Of a DNA stretch of 64,000 bases, positions 51,684-62,800 are shown piece by piece. The position numbers and the translations under genes are program-made. The DNA is from Hyphomicrobiaceae bacterium. Lineage in GTDB: Bacteria; Pseudomonadota; Alphaproteobacteria; Rhizobiales; Hyphomicrobiaceae. The notes beneath the pieces are model-generated. The model was not told where the DNA came from. It made no database searches and worked only from the letters and a program-made list of their open reading frames with translations. The stretch covers positions 1 through 64,000 of the forward strand of contig JANYHF010000064.1 of assembly GCA_025359185.1 (NCBI GenBank). The letters run 5' to 3'. The stretch's first letter is position 1; each line of letters begins with the position of its first letter.

Positions 51684-51935
51684 CACAGATTCACCAACGT
51701 TGCCGCGGCGCGGTCAAGGACCGCTTCACTGGATCAACAGTATCTTACGCGGACTTTGACTGCCCCGCGCCCTGATGCGCTGTTGAGCAATGCCGCAAGC
51801 CTGGCTCGACGGCGACCAGGCCTGTGATGTTGGCATATCTGGCCTCAGCCGCGCCACTCGACCATACTGGCGAGATGATTCGGCCGCCAGTCAGCGCGCC
51901 CAAAATGTGCATTCACCACAAGGCGATGCTTAACA

Positions 51936-54419
51936 ATGCCATTGGCGAGGCTGAAAGCAGCGATTGATCCCAAAACGGCGGCTCCGGCGGCCTTGGCGGT
52001 GGCGCTGGCTGGTGGCCTTGGTCTCATCGTGACCCTTGATGTTACCCCGGCTTCCTCTCATGGGCTGCCAGGATCGTTGCTGCTGGCCGCTTTCGGGCTG
52101 GTAGCGGCGGGCACTGCGGGCGTCTTGGCCGCACGCTTTTATCGCAAGGCCTTGGTGGCCCAGGATCGCATCAAGGCCCTGGAAGCAGAACTCGCTGCCA
52201 GCCGGCAGCGCCTCGACGCGGCCCAGACGGTTGGCAGCAGCGACACCGAAACCATCCTCTATTGGGACCAAAACCAAACCCCGCACCTGTTGCGCGCAGG
52301 GATTGAACCACACCTGGGAGTGCCCGCTGATGCCGGCGCGCTCTTGCGTTCGCAATCCTGGCTTGAACCTGCTGCGGCTCTGCAACTGCGCACCGCCATC
52401 GACCGGCTAACCGGCGAGGGCAAAGCTTTCGCGCATAGCGTTACAACGTTGGCGGGCGGCACCCTGGAGATTTCCGGCCATACCCGTGGCGCCTATGCGG
52501 TGCTGCGCATCGCCGACCAATCGGCCCAGCGTCACGCGCTCAAAGACAAGGAAGAGCGCGGCGCCCGCATTGCCAAAGATGCCCAGCTCACCCGCGCCCT
52601 GTTCGAGGCGCTGCCCGTCCCCGTCTGGTTCCGCTCAGCCGATGGCCGCATCGATTGGGCCAACTCGGCCTATGTGCGCGCTGTCGATGGGTTTTCCCGC
52701 GAAGATGTGCGCACGCGCCAGATTGAACTCCTGGAGACGCGCCAGCGCTCATCGGTGGTCGCCTCACTCACTGCCGGCCGCATCTATCGCGAGCGCGTGC
52801 ATGTGTTTGTCGGCGGCGAGCGCCGCTCCTATGACCTTGTGGCGGTGCCGCTCGACGGTGCCGCCGCGCTGATTGCCAATGACGCTGCGGCGCTTGAAAC
52901 CGCTCAAGGCGAACTCACCCGCCAGATCGCCGCCCATGACCGCACCCTCGACCGTGTTGCGACGGCCGTCGCCAATTTCGGCCCGGACCAGCGCCTCGCC
53001 TATTGCAACGAAGCCTACCGCCAGCTCTGGAAGCTCGATCCCGAATGGTTGAAGTCGAGTCCCAAGGATGGCGAGATCCTCGACCGCCTGCGCGAGCGCC
53101 GTCAGCTGCCGGAAGAGGCCGACTACAAGAAATGGAAGACGGCGCTGCTGGAAAGCTATTCCTCAACCAAGGGCAAGGAAGTTTGGTGGTATCTGCCCGG
53201 CGGCCGTTCCGTGCACGTCACCATCGAGCAGCGCCCTGATGGCGGCGTCGGCTATTTCTTCGACGATGCGACCGAGAAGCTGGCGCTGGAAAGCCGCTAT
53301 CACACTGCGATGCGCACCCAGCGCGGCACGCTCGATACCTTGCGCGAGGGCGTCGCCGTGTTTGCCACGGATGGCCGGCTCAGCCTCTACAATCCCTCTT
53401 TCGCGCGGCTCTGGCGGCTCAACCCCAATGATCTCGCCCGCGAACCGCATATCGACGAGGTCGTGCGCCATTGCAGCGTGCTGTACGAGGACGACGTGGC
53501 GTGGGCCAACGTCAAGCGCGCAGTGACAACCAACACCGGTCTGCGCCAACGCCTGCAAGGCATGATGGAGCGGCCCGATCTCAGCGTCATCGCCTATGCC
53601 GGCCTGCAGCTGGCCGATGGCGCCATGCTCCTGACCTTCGTCGATGTCACCGACACCGTCCGCGCCGAACGGATGCTGCGCGAGCGCAACGAAGCGCTGG
53701 TGCAGGCTGACCGTCTGAAATCGCAGTTCATCTCTTTGGTTTCGTATGAACTCCGCTCGCCCTTACAAAACATCATCGGCTTCTCGGAGTTCCTCGAAAG
53801 CCCGAAGGTGGGCCCGCTCAACCCCAAGCAGCGCGAATATCTGCACGACATCCACGGCTCCTCACGCACGCTGCTAGCGATCATCAACGACATCCTGGAC
53901 CTGACCACCATTGATGCCGGTGCGCTTGAACTGAAACTCGGCACCGTTCGCGTGGCCAGTGTCATTCAACAGGCTGCGGCCGTGGCCGAGGACCGGATGC
54001 AGCGTGCACGCATCAAACTGCGGACCGAGATCGATCCGTCGGCCTCTGAATTTGCCGGCGATGAGCACAGGGTCAAACAGGTGCTATATAACCTGCTCTC
54101 GAACGCCATCGGGTTTTCCAAAGACGGCGACACGATTTCGATCGCATGCCGCCGTGAGGCCAATGACATCGTGTTTAGCGTCATTGATCAGGGCATCGGC
54201 ATCCCTGCGGAGGAATTGCCGCGCGTGTTCGACCGCTTTGTCAGCCGGTCGCAAGGCTCACGCCATCGCGGCGCTGGGCTTGGCTTGCCGATCGTCAAGC
54301 ACATTGTCGAACTGCATGGAGGGAGCATCGCGCTCGCCTCCGAGAGCGGCAAGGGAACCCGCGTGACGGTTCGCTTCCCCGCCGATATGAAGGCGCTGAG
54401 CCCGCCCAAGTCCACGTAG
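51936..54419 (+). CDS. divL: DivL-type cell-cycle pseudo-histidine kinase, Tyr in place of His
   Basis: An 827-residue membrane-associated sensor. Two hydrophobic segments (about 18-36 and 46-68), several PAS-like regions (about 210-330, 340-440, 470-560), then a DHp segment FISLVSYELRSPLQNIIGFS, where the phospho-acceptor His is replaced by Tyr604. The ATP-binding domain is intact (NLLSNAIGFSKDG, IDQGIGIPAEEL, HRGAGLGLPIVKHIVELHG). The Tyr and the gene order (tsaE downstream) match DivL, which in Caulobacter controls CckA and thereby CtrA during asymmetric division. ATG 51936 is used. Confidence 0.92.
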   Translation: MPLARLKAAIDPKTAAPAALAVALAGGLGLIVTLDVTPASSHGLPGSLLLAAFGLVAAGTAGVLAARFYRKALVAQDRIKALEAELAASRQRLDAAQTVGSSDTETILYWDQNQTPHLLRAGIEPHLGVPADAGALLRSQSWLEPAAALQLRTAIDRLTGEGKAFAHSVTTLAGGTLEISGHTRGAYAVLRIADQSAQRHALKDKEERGARIAKDAQLTRALFEALPVPVWFRSADGRIDWANSAYVRAVDGFSREDVRTRQIELLETRQRSSVVASLTAGRIYRERVHVFVGGERRSYDLVAVPLDGAAALIANDAAALETAQGELTRQIAAHDRTLDRVATAVANFGPDQRLAYCNEAYRQLWKLDPEWLKSSPKDGEILDRLRERRQLPEEADYKKWKTALLESYSSTKGKEVWWYLPGGRSVHVTIEQRPDGGVGYFFDDATEKLALESRYHTAMRTQRGTLDTLREGVAVFATDGRLSLYNPSFARLWRLNPNDLAREPHIDEVVRHCSVLYEDDVAWANVKRAVTTNTGLRQRLQGMMERPDLSVIAYAGLQLADGAMLLTFVDVTDTVRAERMLRERNEALVQADRLKSQFISLVSYELRSPLQNIIGFSEFLESPKVGPLNPKQREYLHDIHGSSRTLLAIINDILDLTTIDAGALELKLGTVRVASVIQQAAAVAEDRMQRARIKLRTEIDPSASEFAGDEHRVKQVLYNLLSNAIGFSKDGDTISIACRREANDIVFSVIDQGIGIPAEELPRVFDRFVSRSQGSRHRGAGLGLPIVKHIVELHGGSIALASESGKGTRVTVRFPADMKALSPPKST

Positions 54420-54454
54420 TGAAGGGTTGTTAGTCATCGCACGCTGGGCCGATC

Positions 54455-55930
54455 ATGTATGAGTGGAATGCCGGGTTGCTTGATCTTGCCGCCGTGCAGC
54501 GGATGGCCCAATTGCTCGGAGCCTATTCCGGGCGAGGTGATCTCATTCTGCTCGAAGGCGATCTCGGCACCGGCAAAACAACCTTTGCCCGCGCCCTAAT
54601 CACCGCCATGGCGCAAAATCCCGAGCTGGAGGTGCCAAGCCCGACATTTTCGCTGGTACAGAGCTACGTGACGCCGCGCGGTGTGGTGCATCACTTCGAT
54701 CTCTACCGGCTCAGCGGCGCGGCGGACGTTCGCGAAATTGGTTTTGAAGATGCGCAAGCCGATGGCCTCGCTCTGGTCGAATGGCCGGATCGCGCGACCG
54801 GCCTGCTGTCGCACGACAAACTGCGCGTTGTCCTGTCAGATGCTCCCGATCCTCGCCACCGGGCGATGCGGCTGGTCGGCGATGGCAATTGGGGTGAACG
54901 TCTGCATCACGTCCAAACGGTTGCAGCCTTCCTCGCTGCCAGCGGCTGGGGAGAGGCCAGCATTCAGCATCTCGCCGGTGATGCCTCCCGCCGCTCGTAT
55001 GCCCGTCTGACGATTCCGGGACGCACTTGCCTGCTGATGGACAGTCCGCCGCTGCCCGATGGGCCGCCCGTGAAAGACGGCAAGCCCTACTGGGTCCTCG
55101 CCCGCTCGGCCCGCGATGTCAGCGCCTTTGTCGCTGTCGATGCAGCCTTGCGCGGCTACGGCCTGTCGGCACCGGACATATTCGCGCAGGACTTGGACGC
55201 GGGCCTGCTGCTGGTGGAAGACTTCGGCGATTTGGATTTCGCTGCTGCCATGCGCGCTGGGCACTCGATACGAAAACTCTATGGCGCCGCCGCCGAGGTG
55301 CTGGCCGATCTTGCCAGCCGCCCGGTGCCCGGGAGCTTGCCCGTCTTCGATCTCGAACCGCTGCAGATGGAAGCACGCCTGCTGCTGGATTGGTATTGGC
55401 CGCATGTGACCGGCACCTTGCCGTCCGCGTCGGCGCAAACTGAATTCGAGGCCCTCTGGCACGACTTACTTGAACCGCTGACCCGGACGCCGAAATCCTG
55501 GGTGTTGCGCGACATGCATTCGCCGAACCTGTTCTGGCTGGTGAACCGCAGCGGCCCGGCACGGGTCGGCCTGATCGACTTCCAAGACGCGCTGGCAGGC
55601 CACAGCGCTTATGATTTGGCGGCATTGCTGCAAGACGCACGGCTCGATGTGCCCGAGGCCATCGAAGCAGAGCTTCTAGGCGTGTACACCGCAGCGCGCC
55701 GCAGCACAGAGCCGACTTTTGACGGGGCCCACTTCCGTTCCGCTTACGCGATTTTTGCAGCGCAGCGGGCCACCAAACTGCTCGGCATCTTCGTGCGGCT
55801 GGCCAAACGCGATGGCAAACCGGGCTACCTCGCCCATCTGCCGCGCATCCACCGCTACTTGCAGCGCAGCCTGGCGCACGATGCCCTCGCCGATTTGCGC
55901 CAATGGTACCGCCAGCATCTCCCCAGCTGA
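54455..55930 (+). CDS. TsaE-AmgK fusion: tRNA t6A ATPase plus sugar kinase
   Basis: A 491-residue fusion. Residues 1-150 are TsaE (YjeE), the ATPase for t6A37 tRNA modification: LLEGDLGTGKTTFARAL P-loop at about 33-49, then EVPSPTFSLVQSY and HHFDLYRLSG. Residues 155-491 are an aminoglycoside-phosphotransferase-type kinase like AmgK, which phosphorylates N-acetylmuramate and N-acetylglucosamine at C1: LRDMHSPNLFW (Asp353, His355, Asn358) and LIDFQDALAG (Asp375). MurU, the next enzyme of this cell-wall recycling route, is encoded next. The same fusion is known in Hyphomicrobiales. Confidence 0.92.
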   Translation: MYEWNAGLLDLAAVQRMAQLLGAYSGRGDLILLEGDLGTGKTTFARALITAMAQNPELEVPSPTFSLVQSYVTPRGVVHHFDLYRLSGAADVREIGFEDAQADGLALVEWPDRATGLLSHDKLRVVLSDAPDPRHRAMRLVGDGNWGERLHHVQTVAAFLAASGWGEASIQHLAGDASRRSYARLTIPGRTCLLMDSPPLPDGPPVKDGKPYWVLARSARDVSAFVAVDAALRGYGLSAPDIFAQDLDAGLLLVEDFGDLDFAAAMRAGHSIRKLYGAAAEVLADLASRPVPGSLPVFDLEPLQMEARLLLDWYWPHVTGTLPSASAQTEFEALWHDLLEPLTRTPKSWVLRDMHSPNLFWLVNRSGPARVGLIDFQDALAGHSAYDLAALLQDARLDVPEAIEAELLGVYTAARRSTEPTFDGAHFRSAYAIFAAQRATKLLGIFVRLAKRDGKPGYLAHLPRIHRYLQRSLAHDALADLRQWYRQHLPS

Positions 55931-56008
55931 TGGTGCCATACACTCGACTTTTGTGGCCATGGGTGGAAAGTAGAAGCAAGGTGTGGACGGCGACGGAGAT
56001 TGAGGCGA

Positions 56009-56752
56009 ATGGCCCTGAAACCGACAGCCCTGAAACCAACAAAGGCGATGGTGCTGGCTGGCGGCCTTGGCTTGCGGATGCGCCCGCTGACGCTGGACCG
56101 GCCCAAACCCATGGTGACACTGGCAGGCAAGCCGCTGCTCGACCATGTGCTCGACCGGCTGGAGATGGCCGGCATCGAGACAGCGGTCGTCAACGTTCAC
56201 TATCTGGCGGACCAGATCGAGAGGCATGTCAAAACGCGCAAATCACCCAAGGTCGTGATCTCCGATGAGCGCGTGCAGTTGCTTGATACTGGCGGCGGCG
56301 TGTTGAAAGCCCTACCACTGCTTGGCTCGGGCCCGTTTTTTGTCTGCAACTCTGATTCGATCTCCATCCCCGGGACCGGCGCCAATCTTGCCCGCATGGC
56401 CGTGGCGTTTGACCCTGACAGGATGGACGGCCTGCTGCTGCTCACCACGGCGACCAACTCGATTGGCTATGATGGGCTGGGAGACTTCGTGATGGGGCCT
56501 GACGGAATGTTGGGCCGCCGGAAAGAGCGCGAGTTGGCCCCGTTTGTCTTCACCGGCACGTCGCTGTCGCATCCAAGGCTGTTCCGCGATGCGCCCAAAG
56601 GTCCGTTTTCGCTGAACAAACTGTGGGACCGGGCGATGGAGGCAGGCCGCCTGTTCGGCATCCGGCAGGATGGCCTGTGGATGCACATAGGGTCGCCCAC
56701 CGCTCTGGCCGAGGCCGAACAGGCGATCATCTCCGGCGAGACCTATTTCTAA
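56009..56752 (+). CDS. murU: MurU-like nucleotidyltransferase (MurNAc-1-P uridylyltransferase)
   Basis: A 247-residue nucleotidyltransferase. The signature AMVLAGGLGLRMRPLTLDRP (about 13-32) and PKPMVTLAGKPLLDHVLDRL fit sugar-1-phosphate nucleotidyltransferases; the preceding AmgK homologue points to UDP-MurNAc formation from MurNAc-1-P in peptidoglycan recycling. FFVCNSDSISIPGTG carries the Mg-binding acid. ATG 56009 is used (TTG 56000 possible). Its stop TAA overlaps the addB start (TAATG), so the genes are coupled. Confidence 0.85.
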   Translation: MALKPTALKPTKAMVLAGGLGLRMRPLTLDRPKPMVTLAGKPLLDHVLDRLEMAGIETAVVNVHYLADQIERHVKTRKSPKVVISDERVQLLDTGGGVLKALPLLGSGPFFVCNSDSISIPGTGANLARMAVAFDPDRMDGLLLLTTATNSIGYDGLGDFVMGPDGMLGRRKERELAPFVFTGTSLSHPRLFRDAPKGPFSLNKLWDRAMEAGRLFGIRQDGLWMHIGSPTALAEAEQAIISGETYF

Positions 56753-59700
56753 TGTCTCAAGCACAGCCCGCGCGGGTCTTTACAATTCCGGCCGGGCTGC
56801 CGTTTTTGACGTACCTTGCCGAGGCCATACTGACCGGAGTGTTGCCCGTGGCAGGTGCCGCCCCGCCTGCCACGCTTGAACTGCCAAAAATGCTGGTGCT
56901 GCTGCCGACGCGCAGGGCCTGCCGTGCCCTCCAGGATGCGTTCCTCACCGCCAGCAAGGGCCGGGCACTGCTGTTGCCACGCATACGCCCCATAGGTGAG
57001 GCTGACGAGGATGCGAGTCTGATTGGCGGAGGCCGCGATGGCATCTCGGGTTCTGGCGCCGAACTGGAGGTGCCACCGGCCATGGAAGGCATCGAGCGGC
57101 ATCTGATGCTGACGTCATTGGTTCTGCGCTGGATTGAGACGCGGGGTGCGGCGGAGGACGAATTCTCGACGGTGTTACGGCAAACACCCGCCCAAGCCTC
57201 GGCTCTGGCGCGTGGCCTTGCGCGTCTGATGGATATGGTGGAGACGGAGGGTGCGGACCTCGCGGACCTGGCTGGTCTCGCCCCGGCCGAGTTCTCGGCG
57301 CAATGGCAGCAGACGCTCGATTTCATGCAAATTTTGGCCGCGGCATGGCCCGCTATCTTAAGCGCAAGCGGCAAAATTTCGCCGGCCGAGCGGCGTAACC
57401 GGCTGCTGGATATGGAATGCGCGCGGCTGGCGGCGCATCCGGGAGGCGGGCCGGTGATCGTGGCGGGCGTCACGGGCAGCATCCCGGCGACCGTGCGGCT
57501 GATGCAGACGGTCGCAAGTTTGCCCCAAGGCGCGCTGGTTCTGAGCGGGCTCGATCAGACGCTGCCGGACGATGCGTGGGCGGCAGTGGCGATGTCACCC
57601 TCGCATCCCCAGTTCCGGTTGGCGGCACTACTGAACAAGCTGGAAATTAGCCGCAGTGGCGTCAGCGAATTGGTGGGGTCACCGGCTCTCGAAAGGTTCC
57701 GGTTTGTCGCCGAAGCATTGCGTCCTGCCGTAACGACGGCAACCTGGCGGACGATCCGTGAGAGGATTGACGTGGGCCTGGCAGCGGGCGCGCTTCAGCA
57801 GATCACCCGCCTCGATGCGGGCAGTCCGGAAGAAGAGGCGGAGGCAGTTGCGCTCATTTTGCGCCACGCCGCTGACGATGCCTATGCCACCGCCGCCCTC
57901 GTCACGCCCGACCGGACGCTGGCCCGGCGCGTCGCCGTGCGCATGGCGAGCTGGGGCATCGCCGTTGATGATTCTGCGGGACGCCCCTTGTCCAAGACCG
58001 CGCCGGGCGTCATGCTCGATCTGGCCGCTGAGGCCGTCGTCCGCGACTGGCCGCCCGCTGTGATGATGGCACTGCTGAAGCATCCGTTGACGCGGCTGGG
58101 CCTGACCGTGGCCGAGGTCCGGCGTGGCGCGCGGATGCTGGAACTGCGCACGCTGCGGCGGCCCTATCTTGGCCGGGGTCTCATGGGCATCCGCACCATG
58201 CTGCAGCAAAGTAGTGCCGATACGGTGGATCTGGATGATAGCGAGCCACATCACGCGGCCATCTCCGGCATGTCGTCGCGTGACCGAGAACTTGCAATGA
58301 CGGTGCTCGACCGTCTGGAGAAGGCGACGGCGACGTTTGCTCGGCTAAGGGCGAACGGCCCGTACTCCGTATTCGACATGATCCAGGCCCATATCGACAT
58401 GAGCGAGGCCCTGGCCACCGACGAGACGGGCAGCCCCGATGCTCTTTGGGCGGAGGCCTCGGGCGAGGCCGTCGCGACCTTCTTTGCCAAACTACAAGCC
58501 GTCAGCAGCGTGCCGCTATCGATGCCGCTCGACGACTATCCTGATTTCTACCGTAGCCTGATTGCCACCGAATCCGCCCGGCAGTTGCGCACCACGCATC
58601 CGCGCCTCGCCATTCTCGGGCCCTTCGAAGCGCGGTTGTTGCAACCCGATATCGTGATCCTCGGCGGCCTGAATGATGGCGTTTGGCCTGAGATCGCTGA
58701 GCCCGATCCGTGGCTCAACCGGCCGATGCTGGCGGCGCTCGGCCTGCCGCAGCCTGAGACGCGCATCGGCGACAGCGCGCATGACTTCGTGCAACTGCTC
58801 GGCGGTAGCAAGGTTTACCTCACCCGGGCCGCCAAACTCGATGGCGCGCCGGCCGTGGCATCGCGCTGGCTGCTGCGTATTGAGGCGCTCTTGTCCGGCC
58901 TTGGAATTCCTGATGCGCTAGTGGGCGATCCGGCCCAACCCTGGCTCGGCTGGGCGCAGAACCAGAAGGCGCTGCCCGAGCATCGCCCGCGCCCTGCCCC
59001 CGAGCCGCGCCCGCCTTTGTCTGCGCGTCCGCGCAAACTCAGTGTGACCCGCATTGAGCCCTGGATGGCGAACCCCTACGCGATCTTTGCTCGCGACATT
59101 CTCCGGCTGGAGCCGATGCCGGACCTTGGCGGCCCGCCTGAGGCGAGCGTGCGTGGGCGGATTATCCATCAGGCGCTGCATCGCTTTGCTGCGGCACATC
59201 CAGAGGCACTGCCTGCCGATGTTGCAGCCGAACTGATCGCCGGCGCCGAGGCTGGCCTCACCAAGCTCGCCGCCCATCCGCGAGTTGCCGCGTTCTGGCG
59301 TCCGCGATTTGCGCGTTTTGCCGAGTGGTTCGCCGAGACCGAGCCATCACGCCGCATCGGGTTGCTGCGAACCGCGAGTGAAATCCGTGGCGCGCATGTG
59401 CTCGTGGCGCCGGGCGGGCCATTCCGGCTGACGGCCCGTGCCGACAGGATCGATACATTGAAGCAGGGTGGGCTCGTCATTACGGATTACAAGACCGGCA
59501 CACCGCCCAAAGCCAAGCGTGTGCTTGACGGCACCGCGCCGCAACTTCCCTTGGAGGCGGCCATTGCCGTGGCGGGCGGGTTCGAGGGTATCGCGGCTGC
59601 ACCGGTGATGGCACTGCGCTACATCGCGGCCAAGGGTGGTGAACCGCCCGGAGCCGAGCAGTCCATCACGGGCGAACATGTGATGGAACTGGCCGCCCAG

Positions 59701-59871
59701 ACGCTGGCCGGTCTCGGACGACTGATTGCCCGCTTTGACGATCCGGCGACGCCTTATGCGGCGCTGCGGCGGCAGAGCTTCCAGGACAGCTACCGTTACG
59801 ACGACTACGCCCATCTGGCCCGCGTTGCCGAATGGTCGCTGCTGGCGGAGGCGGACGGCGATGAGCAGTGA
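56752..59871 (+). CDS. addB: AddB, double-strand break repair nuclease subunit
   Basis: A 1039-residue partner of AddA in the helicase-nuclease that resects DNA ends and loads RecA, the alphaproteobacterial form of RecBCD. The N-terminal half is helicase-like without conserved ATP motifs; LVLLPTRRACRALQDAFL is the typical N-terminal segment. The C-terminal PD-(D/E)XK nuclease contains RGRIIHQALHRFAAAHPE, then RADRIDTLKQGGLVITDYKTG. ATG 56752 overlaps the previous stop. The addA start lies 11 bp inside addB. Confidence 0.93.
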   Translation: MSQAQPARVFTIPAGLPFLTYLAEAILTGVLPVAGAAPPATLELPKMLVLLPTRRACRALQDAFLTASKGRALLLPRIRPIGEADEDASLIGGGRDGISGSGAELEVPPAMEGIERHLMLTSLVLRWIETRGAAEDEFSTVLRQTPAQASALARGLARLMDMVETEGADLADLAGLAPAEFSAQWQQTLDFMQILAAAWPAILSASGKISPAERRNRLLDMECARLAAHPGGGPVIVAGVTGSIPATVRLMQTVASLPQGALVLSGLDQTLPDDAWAAVAMSPSHPQFRLAALLNKLEISRSGVSELVGSPALERFRFVAEALRPAVTTATWRTIRERIDVGLAAGALQQITRLDAGSPEEEAEAVALILRHAADDAYATAALVTPDRTLARRVAVRMASWGIAVDDSAGRPLSKTAPGVMLDLAAEAVVRDWPPAVMMALLKHPLTRLGLTVAEVRRGARMLELRTLRRPYLGRGLMGIRTMLQQSSADTVDLDDSEPHHAAISGMSSRDRELAMTVLDRLEKATATFARLRANGPYSVFDMIQAHIDMSEALATDETGSPDALWAEASGEAVATFFAKLQAVSSVPLSMPLDDYPDFYRSLIATESARQLRTTHPRLAILGPFEARLLQPDIVILGGLNDGVWPEIAEPDPWLNRPMLAALGLPQPETRIGDSAHDFVQLLGGSKVYLTRAAKLDGAPAVASRWLLRIEALLSGLGIPDALVGDPAQPWLGWAQNQKALPEHRPRPAPEPRPPLSARPRKLSVTRIEPWMANPYAIFARDILRLEPMPDLGGPPEASVRGRIIHQALHRFAAAHPEALPADVAAELIAGAEAGLTKLAAHPRVAAFWRPRFARFAEWFAETEPSRRIGLLRTASEIRGAHVLVAPGGPFRLTARADRIDTLKQGGLVITDYKTGTPPKAKRVLDGTAPQLPLEAAIAVAGGFEGIAAAPVMALRYIAAKGGEPPGAEQSITGEHVMELAAQTLAGLGRLIARFDDPATPYAALRRQSFQDSYRYDDYAHLARVAEWSLLAEADGDEQ

Positions 59872-62800
59872 CACCGTAACTCAGCTGACGGAGCGCTTTC
59901 AGCGGCAGGCAACCGATCCTGGTGCCTCGGCCTGGGTCAGCGCCAATGCAGGGACAGGTAAAACTTACGTCCTGGTCCGCCGTGTGCTGCGTTTGCTGTT
60001 GTCGGGTTCTGAGCCTGCGCGCATCCTTTGCCTCACCTTTACCAAGGCGGCGGCGGCCGAGATGAAGAACCGCCTCTTCCAGAAGATGTCCGAATGGGCG
60101 ACGGCTGATAGCTCACGGCTCACGGTGGACCTTGTTGAGTTGCTCGGACACTCACCGTCGCAAACCGAGCAGGATCTCGCACGCACCCTGTTCGCGGCCT
60201 CTCTCGAGTCGCCCGGCGGCCTGAAAGTGCAGACGATCCATGCCTTTTGCGAGCGCTTGTTGCAGCGCTTTCCATTGGAGGCGGGCCTGTCGCCAGGCTT
60301 CAGCGTGCTCGATCAGGAGCAGACCGACGCTCTGCTACGGGCGAGCATCGAGGTCGTGCTGACGGAGGCGACGTCGCGGGCTGGCCCGGCGCAAGAGGCC
60401 TTGCAGACCGTGATTGCCCACGCCAACGAGGGGCAGTTCGACGGACTGCTGATTGAGGCAGTTAAACAGCGCGATTCCATCCGCGAGGTGCTGCGGCGGG
60501 CGACAACCGGCGACGATCCGTTTGCCGAAATCGAGGCGCGGCTGCGAAAGCATTTGGGTGTACCACTGGGAGAATCGGCAGACAGCCTGGACACCAAATG
60601 TGTTGGTCTGATTTCAACAACCGATGCCGGTGCGATCCACGAGGCTCTGCTCACTGGCAGCGCGATGGACGTGAAGGCCGCTGATCTGCTTTCAGCTGTT
60701 CTCATCGCCCGCTCGCAACGTGAGCGGATCGTTGCGCTTGAGACCTATCTGCTCACTAAGGACGGCACACCCCGCGCCAAGCCGATGACCAAAGCCGTGG
60801 CCACAGCCCATCCCGAACTGGACAGCCTCATCCGGCGCGCCGCCGATGAGGCTCTTGGTCTGCGGCACCAGCGGCAGGGCCTTGCTGTCGCCTCGGCAAC
60901 TGCGGCACTGTTGCGGCTTGCTGACGCCGCTATCGGTCATTATGCGGATGGCAAATCACGGGCTGCCGCACTCGATTATGATGACCTGATCAGCAAGACT
61001 GCCAACCTGCTCTCGTCTTCGGGCGATACCCAATGGGTGCTCTATAAGCTCGATGGCGGCCTCGACCACATCCTGGTCGATGAGGCGCAGGATACCGGGC
61101 CGCTGCCCTGGCGCATCGTTACGGCGCTGGCGGATGAGTTCTTCGCCAATGCCGGCGCTGGCGCCACCTTGAGAACAGTGTTTGCTGTGGGGGACGAAAA
61201 GCAGTCCATTTACGGCTTCCAGGGCGCGGCGCCGGAAATGTTTGAGCGCACCGGCCGCGATTTTGAGGCGCTCGCCAAGGCCGCCGGCACGCCGTATGCG
61301 CGCGTTCCGCTGACGCTATCGTTCCGTACCGTCGCGCCAGTTCTATCGGCCGTAGACGCTGTGTTTGCCACCGCCGAAGCGGCGGCCGGTCTCACAGCGA
61401 GCGGTGAAGCCGTTCGGCACGCCGTGCACAGATTGGGGCACGCGGGCACCGTCGAGATCTGGCCTACGGAACTGCCGCAAGAGGTGGTGGCCGAGGAGCC
61501 TTGGTCGCCCATAGCAGGCACCGGGGGTAGCGCGCCTGCAAACCGCTTGGCCGCGCGCATTGCCGATACCATCGCCGGTTGGATTTCGCGCGGAGAACGT
61601 CTGGCATCGGAAGACCGGCCCATCAGGGCAGGCGACGTGCTCATCTTGTTGCGCAAACGCCAGCCTTTTGCTCCGGCGATGATCCGGGCACTGAAGGCTC
61701 GCGGCCTTCCCGTGGCAGGCGCCGACCGTATCCGTGTCACTGAACAGATCGCCGTCGAGGACTTGGTCGCACTCGGCCGGTTTCTGCTGCTGCCAGAGGA
61801 CGATCTCGCACTCGCCAGCGCCTTGAAAAGCCCGCTGTTCGGGCTCGATGACGACGATCTTTTCCATATCGGTTACGCCCGCAAAGGCTCGCTTTGGGGC
61901 ACCTTGCAGCGCAAGGCCGCTGGCGAGCCGCGCTTGGCCGAGGTGGCCGGCACGCTCAAACGATGGCGGTCGGAGGCCGACTTTCTGCCCCCGTTTGAAT
62001 TCTTCAAGCGGCTGCTCGACAAGGATGGCAGGCGCGCGCGGCTGCTGACACGACTCGGTCCTGAAGCCGGCGACGCCATCGACGAATTCCTCAATCTCGC
62101 TATTCGGTTTGACACGGATGAACCGCCATCGTTGCAAGGGTTCCTGGATTGGCTCGGCCGCGCCAGCCCCGAAATCAAGCGCGATATGGATCAGGGCCGC
62201 AATGAAATCCGGATCATGACGGTCCATGGTGCCAAAGGACTGGAGGCGCCGATCGTGTTCCTGCCTGACACCTGCTCTGTTCGCGGGATGCGCGGCGCGC
62301 CCTTGCTTCCATTGGCAGAGGGCGAGCCGCCGGTTTGGCTGATCAAAGGCGCGACCCAGCTTGACGCCGTCAACGGTGCCAAGACGGCGCGTGCTGACAA
62401 AGACCGGCACGAGCGCAACCGGCTGCTCTACGTGGCCATGACCCGCGCCCGCGACCAGCTCTATATCGGCGGCTTCGAAGGGACCCGTGGCCGCGAACCG
62501 GGCTGCTGGTACGATCTGATCCTGAATGCCTTGCAGCCGATGTGCGAGGTTTATCCACAGGCAGACGGTCCGCCGTTACTTCGTCTGCAATCGCCGCAAA
62601 CTGTACCACCTAAGCCGGTCCAGAGCGGTCCTGAAACGGCAGGTGCACTCCTGCCCTATCCTGATTGGGCGCTGCGCCATGCACCGCGTGCCGAAGCCCG
62701 GACTGTGCCGCTGGCTCCGTCGCGGCTTGCGCCGCTTGATACCGAGGAGGGTAGCGGTGTGGCGCCGCCAACCGAAGCTGTCGCCAGTCCGCGGGGCCTG

